From Globomyces pollinis-pini (taxonomy: Eukaryota; Chytridiomycota; Chytridiomycetes; Rhizophydiales; Globomycetaceae), in NCBI GenBank assembly GCA_025399215.1, contig MU621322.1, forward strand, positions 1 to 26,997: a stretch of 26,997 bases of DNA. Direction: 5' to 3'. Below are positions 23,029 through 26,997 of the stretch, piece by piece (the first letter of the stretch is position 1; each line of letters begins with the position of its first letter). Below the pieces are notes generated by a model that was not told where the DNA came from, ran no database searches, and saw nothing but the letters and a program-made list of their open reading frames with translations. The position numbers and the translations under genes were made by a program.

Positions 23029-23585
23029 TTTAATTTTGCTGTACCTTTTAAACCAGTCAATTCGATCAAGAAAACATATTGAACAGTGTTTCCACCACAT
23101 AACTTGATTAAATCTCCTGCTGCACCAGCTGACCCACCGGTTGCAATCAAGTCATCTAGAACAACAACATTTTGACCTTGTTTAATTGCCAATTCTGAAA
23201 TATCAAAAGAATCCTAATCGTGAGTGTCAATGTATCATACACTTCCATATTCAAGGGAATATGATACACTGTGAACAGGTGGAGGTACTAGATGTTAATA
23301 TAATTCAAACGAACATTTTCCAGCCTTTCTTACAGGTGCAAATGCGATTCCCAGAATACTTGCAATCCAAGGTCCAAGTAAGAAACCTCTGGAATCTAAA
23401 CCGACAATAACATCTACTTTGCCCAAGGAGCGAATGTGTTCCACTAGATGGTCAACAAGAGACTTTGTAGCAGTAGGATCTTGAAAGATTGGGAAGATAT
23501 CTTGGAATAAGATTCCAGGGATTGGGAAATCTTGGACAGGTCTTAAGAGGCCTTTAATTCTTTGGAGTTCAGGTGAAAGAGACAT
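22992..23585 (-). CDS. APT1: Adenine phosphoribosyltransferase
   Basis: Three exons join: 23585-23315, 23287-23241, 23213-22992 (both introns 27 nt), giving 179 residues, the normal length. The motifs are DFPIPGILFQDIFPIFQDP, VDVIVGLDSRGFLLGP, APVRKAGKLPPPVHSVSYSLEYGSD across the splices, and the PRPP loop VVVLDDLIATGGSAGAAGDL. The enzyme salvages adenine to AMP using PRPP in the cytosol. The short middle exon (47 nt) carries the flexible catalytic loop. The start at 23585 gives MSLSPELQRIKGLLRPVQDFP, as in the family; the frame is open further upstream (MLWQNNFYQTK), which I take as leader. Nine-base arms (23231-23239 and 23260-23268) could pair the second 5' splice site with the middle exon. 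Confidence 0.95.
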
Positions 23586-23978
23586 TTTAGTTTGGTAAAA
23601 ATTATTTTGCCAAAGCACTGTAAAGCACTCCTTTTAGAACTGAGACAAGGGAGTTGCTTGATGTGAAGGCCATCAATTCGCCCATCAATTGTATTGCTTG
23701 ATTAGAGATGTTTGCTCTTATAACACCGTATTTAGACCAAATCTTTTTGACAATGTCAATATCACTGAAAAATTGTGACTCAAAAGTTGATCATCAACAA
23801 GCAGGTAGAGTTACATTTACTATGAATTGTTGGCATGAATCTAATTTTGATTTCAATTAAAAACAGGAGTGAAGTCTAATGAATAAAAATATATTGGTAT
23901 ATGACAAAAAAGAAACGATAGTTTGTTCCAAAGAATCTATTTAGAAATCTTACATGAACTTAATGGTTCTTAAGGTTC
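23586..23978. other. Intergenic region, APRT promoter and bZIP copy 1 3' flank
   Basis: No gene seen. Both neighbouring genes are on the minus strand, so this holds the APRT promoter and the end of the bZIP transcript. Base composition is plain AT-rich. Confidence 0.4.
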
Positions 23979-24647
23979 CTATTTGGCACTCTTGAGTAAC
24001 ATCATTTGAGACTCATCCAATTGCATTTTAAGGCTTTGGATTCGGCGTTGCAATTCATTTTCGCGAGCTTGCCAAGCTTCTCGTTCCTTTTCGAGTACTG
24101 CCAATTTGACTGCCATTTCAAACTTTTCCTTTTCAAACTTTTGCACTTGTTGTTGAGCAGCTTGAAGTTGATTTAATTTCTTTTCGCGACATCGTTTGGC
24201 GGCTTCATTTTGACGCTGACGTTTTTTGAAGAGCGCTGCATCTTCATCATCTTGTAATTCTCGCTTTTTACAAATAGTTTCAGACTTTGGGGCAACCATC
24301 ATGGCTGGTTGTGGGGATGCTAGTCTTTCCACTGGTTTTGGAGATGCAATACTTTCAACTGATTGAGGAGAAGGATATTGAAATGGAATTGGTTGTGATT
24401 GCATTGAAACGTTATCTACTGGTGCAATATCGGAAACCAAAGAGTAAAAATCTGGAGCAGCAGTGATTTGAGGAAAGTCAAGGGCAGGCAAAAACATATC
24501 ATTGAGGAGAGTGTTTTCATTTTTAGGAGGGACACTTGAAATATTTTTGTTTAAATCTGAACGTAATGATTCGAACCATGAGTCAAAATCTTGGGATAAT
24601 TCTTTGACTTTATGTTTGACTGGTAAACTATTCTTGATGTGACACAT
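23979..24647 (-). CDS. Gcn4/ATF4-like bZIP transcription factor, copy 1
   Basis: Intronless, 222 residues from the ATG at 24647. The basic region is KKRQRQNEAAKRCREKK (N-x7-R pattern present), followed by a long zipper from LNQLQAAQQQVQKFEKEKF to LKMQLDESQMMLL. The N-terminal half has two short acidic-hydrophobic patches (DFDSWFESL and LLNDMFLPALDFP) like activation motifs of Gcn4 and ATF4, then a Ser/Pro-rich run (SPQSVESIASPKPVERLASP). Family members bind ATGASTCAT-type sites and drive amino-acid starvation responses. The frame stays open to an ATG at 24758, but the paralogue at 25282 has a stop upstream of the equivalent ATG, and a TATATA box and Gcn4 site lie inside that extension. I therefore chose 24647. 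It lies head to head with copy 2. Confidence 0.88.
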   Translation of the reverse strand: MCHIKNSLPVKHKVKELSQDFDSWFESLRSDLNKNISSVPPKNENTLLNDMFLPALDFPQITAAPDFYSLVSDIAPVDNVSMQSQPIPFQYPSPQSVESIASPKPVERLASPQPAMMVAPKSETICKKRELQDDEDAALFKKRQRQNEAAKRCREKKLNQLQAAQQQVQKFEKEKFEMAVKLAVLEKEREAWQARENELQRRIQSLKMQLDESQMMLLKSAK

Positions 24648-24700
24648 TTGATGATAATGTTGACTAACATTTCTCAACCTTTTATTCAACTTGGAACCAT
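24551..24700 (-). promoter_or_regulatory. Upstream ORFs in the bZIP copy 1 leader
   Basis: A four-codon ORF (MVPS, stop) spans 24700-24686. A second begins at 24670 (MLVNII...), is out of frame with the main ORF and runs past the main start to 24551. This arrangement, a short ORF followed by an overlapping one, is that of mammalian ATF4. Both starts have counterparts in copy 2. The translational role is inferred. Confidence 0.5.
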
Positions 24701-25281
24701 ATAAGCCACAATGATTTACCATTACTATATATGACTCATCCTGATTCACATGTAACATTGACTCATCTTTACAAATGTTGATACATCATTCCCGCTTTCT
24801 TATCTGGCATTTTCTTTTTTTGGGATGGCTTATTTACCATAGTTTTTGAAATATAGTGGATTCGTTAACAGGTTCAACCAACTTATCCACAAAATACTGA
24901 AACTCAATTTTGCATTTGTATATTATTGGTATATTTATGCAAATAAATGCTTCATGTCATCTGAGTGTTCTCTTCGAAATATTGCATTCTTAACAACTTA
25001 TCCCTTTGTATTAAAATTTCACACATATTGTATTAAAGAGAACACACTGCTTACTCAAGGAATTGGCTATTTTCACAATGCATATGAAATCGTAGTTTTA
25101 TCAAACACATTGGTGGTATTGGCACGTTTCCTGTGTTCCATGGGCTCAACAAGTAACACAGGTAGGGGATCGAAGATCACAAGTGAATCGTAATGAGTCA
25201 TTTCCAGTAATAATCAAATCATCGTGGCGGATGGTTCCATTTGAATAAAAAGGATGAAATGTTAGTCAACATTATCCAATA
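24648..25281. promoter_or_regulatory. Divergent promoter region of the bZIP pair with Gcn4/AP-1 sites
   Basis: ATGACTCAT lies at 24731-24739 (next to a TATATA box on the minus strand), TTGACTCAT at 24758-24766, and ATGAGTCAT at 25193-25201. The 24731 and 25193 sites fall at matching positions upstream of the two paralogues, within recognisably duplicated flanks. A 115-codon open frame at 24846-25193 has no resemblance to a known protein; I treat it as chance. Confidence 0.6.
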
Positions 25282-25282
25282 A
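25231..25282 (+). promoter_or_regulatory. Three upstream ORFs in the bZIP copy 2 leader
   Basis: 25231-25248 encodes MVPFE; 25254-25265 encodes MKC; 25259-25282 encodes MLVNIIQ and its TAA overlaps the main ATG by one base (TAATG). The first and third start with the same codons as the two upstream ORFs of copy 1. Multiple short leader ORFs are the hallmark of GCN4 control; the role here is inferred. Confidence 0.55.
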
Positions 25283-25947
25283 TGTGTCACATTAAGAATA
25301 GTTTACCAGTTAAACACAAAGTACCCTCAAAAGAATTGTCTCAAGACTTTGACTCATGGTTCAAATCACTACATTCCGATTTGAACAAAAATAAGGAAAG
25401 TCTTCCACCTGCTGAAAATGCTCTCTTGAACGATATGTTTTTACCTATCGTTGACTTTCCTCAAGTCACTATCACTCCAGATTTTTACTCCATGGTTTCA
25501 GATATCGCACCAGTTGATATCCTTATGCAATCACCACCAATTCCATTTCAATATCCTTCTCCTCAGTCAATTGGAAGTGTTGCATCTCCTAAAACAGTGG
25601 AAAGAATGGCATCTCCCCCAGCCATGTTGATTACCCCTCCACCAGAAACCATCTCCACGAAACGGGAATTACAAGATGATGAAGATGTAGCACTCGTCAA
25701 AAAACGTCAACGTCAAAATGAAGCTGCCAAACGATGTCGCGAAAAGAAGTTAAATCAACTTCAAGCTGCTGAACAACAAGTACAAAAATTTGAAAAGGAA
25801 AAGTTTGAAATGGCAGTCAAATTGGCAGTACTTGAAAAGGAACGAGATGCTTGGGAAATCCGTGAAAGAGATTTACAACAACATATTCAAAGCCTTAGAA
25901 TGCAATTGGATGAGTCTCAAACATTGTTGCTTAAATGCGCCAAGTAG
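25282..25947 (+). CDS. Gcn4/ATF4-like bZIP transcription factor, copy 2
   Basis: Intronless, 221 residues, paralogue of the minus-strand gene at 23979-24647. About three quarters of residues look identical, with long unchanged runs in the basic region (KKRQRQNEAAKRCREKK) and first zipper half (QQVQKFEKEKFEMAVKLAVL). Changes concentrate in the Ser/Pro linker and the end of the zipper (RERDLQQHIQSL against RENELQRRIQSL), so partner choice may differ while DNA binding should be the same. The activation-like patches DFDSWFKSL and LLNDMFLPIVDFP are kept. It has a two-residue insertion (PS) after KHKV. An in-frame stop upstream fixes the start. Divergent orientation and shared flanks show an inverted duplication. 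Confidence 0.9.
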   Translation: MCHIKNSLPVKHKVPSKELSQDFDSWFKSLHSDLNKNKESLPPAENALLNDMFLPIVDFPQVTITPDFYSMVSDIAPVDILMQSPPIPFQYPSPQSIGSVASPKTVERMASPPAMLITPPPETISTKRELQDDEDVALVKKRQRQNEAAKRCREKKLNQLQAAEQQVQKFEKEKFEMAVKLAVLEKERDAWEIRERDLQQHIQSLRMQLDESQTLLLKCAK

Positions 25948-26189
25948 GTTCTTCCTTACACTTCATAATCTTCAAATCAAGATTTCAAAAACAAAAACCA
26001 AAAAAAAATTTCAGAATTTCTTTTCATCATATACCAATAAAATCATACTCAAGTCAAGTGATATGTTTAATTATTGGGTGTCTAACTGACCACATACTTA
26101 ACCACCTATTTGGTTGAAAACGAATAAATCCAAGTGTCCTCAATTAACAATATCGATTCAAATTGGTTATTAAATAATATTAGTCTTGA

Positions 26190-26659
26190 ATCTATGATGA
26201 AGTCGACAGTAGTATAGATTGGACACCGGATGATATCAGTTTTCTTAGCTGATAATTGTTTAGTCGCGTTAGTTATAATAGATCGCTATTGATTCTAAAC
26301 CGGAGCAAATTTAAAACTGGTCCGAATAAGTCTATCTGAACATATTGTATTGAAAAATCAATAGAAAGATGAAGAACTGATAGAGGAAAATGGTTTATTG
26401 GAAGAAGAGATTGAAACCCTCATTACCTTGAAACTATTTAGAGATAACACCATTTGGTTCAATTTTAACCCTCAAGCCCATAGCGAATCAATGTGTACGT
26501 CAAGAAGGCTACAATACTGCCTCTAGAATATCTTCTCTGGCGTGCACGCACTATTACCATGAAGATTGTATTCAACAATGGTCAACATCCCAAAGCTGTC
26601 TTTGTCCGTTATGTAACTACGTGGTTGGATGTGAGGTACTTCAAACCTGTTCCGCATAG
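26190..26659 (+). pseudogene. RING-H2-like gene or remnant
   Basis: The frame ending at the TAG at 26657-26659 contains CTHYYHEDCIQQW, then CLCPLC: the last six zinc ligands of a RING-H2 finger (C-x-H-x2-H-x2-C ... C-x2-C). The first C-x2-C pair is not found in any joinable frame. Coding-like fragments lie upstream: SSIDWTPDDIS near 26210-26245, and KDEELIEENGLLEEEIETL from 26365, right after an AATAG acceptor. It could be a multi-exon gene I cannot resolve or a decaying copy. RING-H2 proteins are usually ubiquitin ligases. Confidence 0.35.
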
Positions 26660-26723
26660 AAAAAGACAATGACGAGCACTTTCATATAAATAATTTTAGC
26701 AAACTACACTATATTGAAGGATT

Positions 26724-26997
26724 TTATCTTTGAATAGTGTAATCAAATCCAACCTTGCCATCAACTCTGTAACGACTTCCCGACGGATAAACAACCATTA
26801 ATCCTAAACGATGAGCTTCTTCACGACAGCTATCTGGGAATCGGGTTCCACAAGCAACTCCAACAATCTTACTGTACTTCGCATTAAACAATCGAAAAGA
26901 TCTAAAAAATCGATGAAAGGAAATTGATTCACCCTTTCAGCGATTTTCTTGACTTTTCGACTGTCATGGCATGTTTTTCTTCCAAGAGATAAAGAGT
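26724..26997 (-). CDS. Unrecognised protein, C-terminal part (partial)
   Basis: The final exon reads RLFNAKYSKIVGVACGTRFP, then DSCREEAHRLGLMVVYPSG, then SRYRVDGKVGFDYTIQR and a TAA at 26726-26724. Composition and the absence of stops make this coding. A 31-nt GTGAAT...TTTAG intron at about 26899-26929 would join it to an upstream exon running off the window (EEKHAMTVEKSRKSLKG). A second upstream frame (SLGRKTCHDSRKVKKIAER) also looks coding, so the exon boundary is open. I do not recognise the family; the alternating hydrophobic pattern and the two Cys suggest a small alpha/beta domain. Confidence 0.5.

Noticed and set aside
24648..24758. N-terminal extension of bZIP copy 1 to the ATG at 24758
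   Set aside because: The duplicated flank of copy 2 has a stop in the matching frame, and the extension contains a Gcn4 site and TATATA box.
24846..25193. 115-codon plus-strand frame between the bZIP genes
   Set aside because: No ATG-supported homology or domain, low complexity, and it lies in the promoter region; possibly chance in AT-rich DNA.

Overview
This is a compact, AT-rich nuclear segment with about 18 protein genes on both strands, interrupted by very small GT-AG introns. I could place 52 introns by frame continuity; 44 of them are 23-35 nt long. The standard genetic code fits every model. Fungal families (a TOK-type outward-rectifier K+ channel, Snf1, a Gcn4/ATF4-like bZIP, suicide-type Thi4, an Fmp25-like RCC1 protein) sit beside features of flagellated eukaryotes (an EFCAB10-like RIIa/EF-hand protein, a CNG/HCN-type channel). 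I infer a zoosporic early-diverging fungus or close relative (chytrid, aphelid or rozellid grade). No tRNA, rRNA, CRISPR array or intact transposon was recognised.

Layout. 1-698 (-): N-terminal part of a CNG/HCN/EAG-type ion channel, cut by the window edge. 1444-3021 (+): seven-TM protein with a Cys-rich ectodomain. 3354-5213 (+): Snf1/AMPK alpha kinase. 5333-8122 (-): TOK-like two-pore-domain K+ channel. 8131-8240: nine telomere-like AACCCTAA motifs in a 144-bp divergent promoter. 8267-8895 (+): EFCAB10-like protein. 9056-9868 (+): HAD phosphatase (PUDP/HDHD1 type) with a 10-nt microexon. 10055-10747 (+): DUF1917/BLES03 protein. 10896-12452 (+): Fmp25-like RCC1 repeat protein. 12542-13222 (+): Bet3/TRAPPC3. 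13454-17580 (-): a 1,353-residue fusion of animal-type haem peroxidase, DOMON, cytochrome b561, cytochrome b5 and FAD/NAD(P)H reductase. 18160-18872 (+): LITAF-domain protein with an exact 96-bp tandem duplication. 19065-20348 (-): STK16/Env7-type kinase. 20915-21928 (+): Thi4. 22992-23585 (-): adenine phosphoribosyltransferase. 23979-24647 (-) and 25282-25947 (+): two divergent bZIP paralogues in an inverted duplication. 26190-26659 (+): traces of a RING-H2 protein. 26724-26997 (-): 3' end of an unrecognised gene.

The strongest candidate for something new is the peroxidase fusion. Its domain order would carry electrons from cytosolic NAD(P)H through FAD, haem b5 and two b561 haems to an extracytoplasmic DOMON haem and peroxidase. 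That resembles animal dual oxidase (DUOX) but uses b561/b5 modules instead of a NOX core. Second is the bZIP pair. Both copies keep Gcn4/AP-1 sites (ATGASTCAT) and short upstream ORFs at matching positions, suggesting autoregulation and translational control. A 33-bp near-perfect palindrome centred on the same ATGAGTCAT site lies upstream of the seven-TM gene. Several genes act in nutrient and energy sensing (Snf1, Gcn4-like bZIPs, Thi4, Apt1), but there is no operon-like logic and most neighbours are probably unrelated in function.
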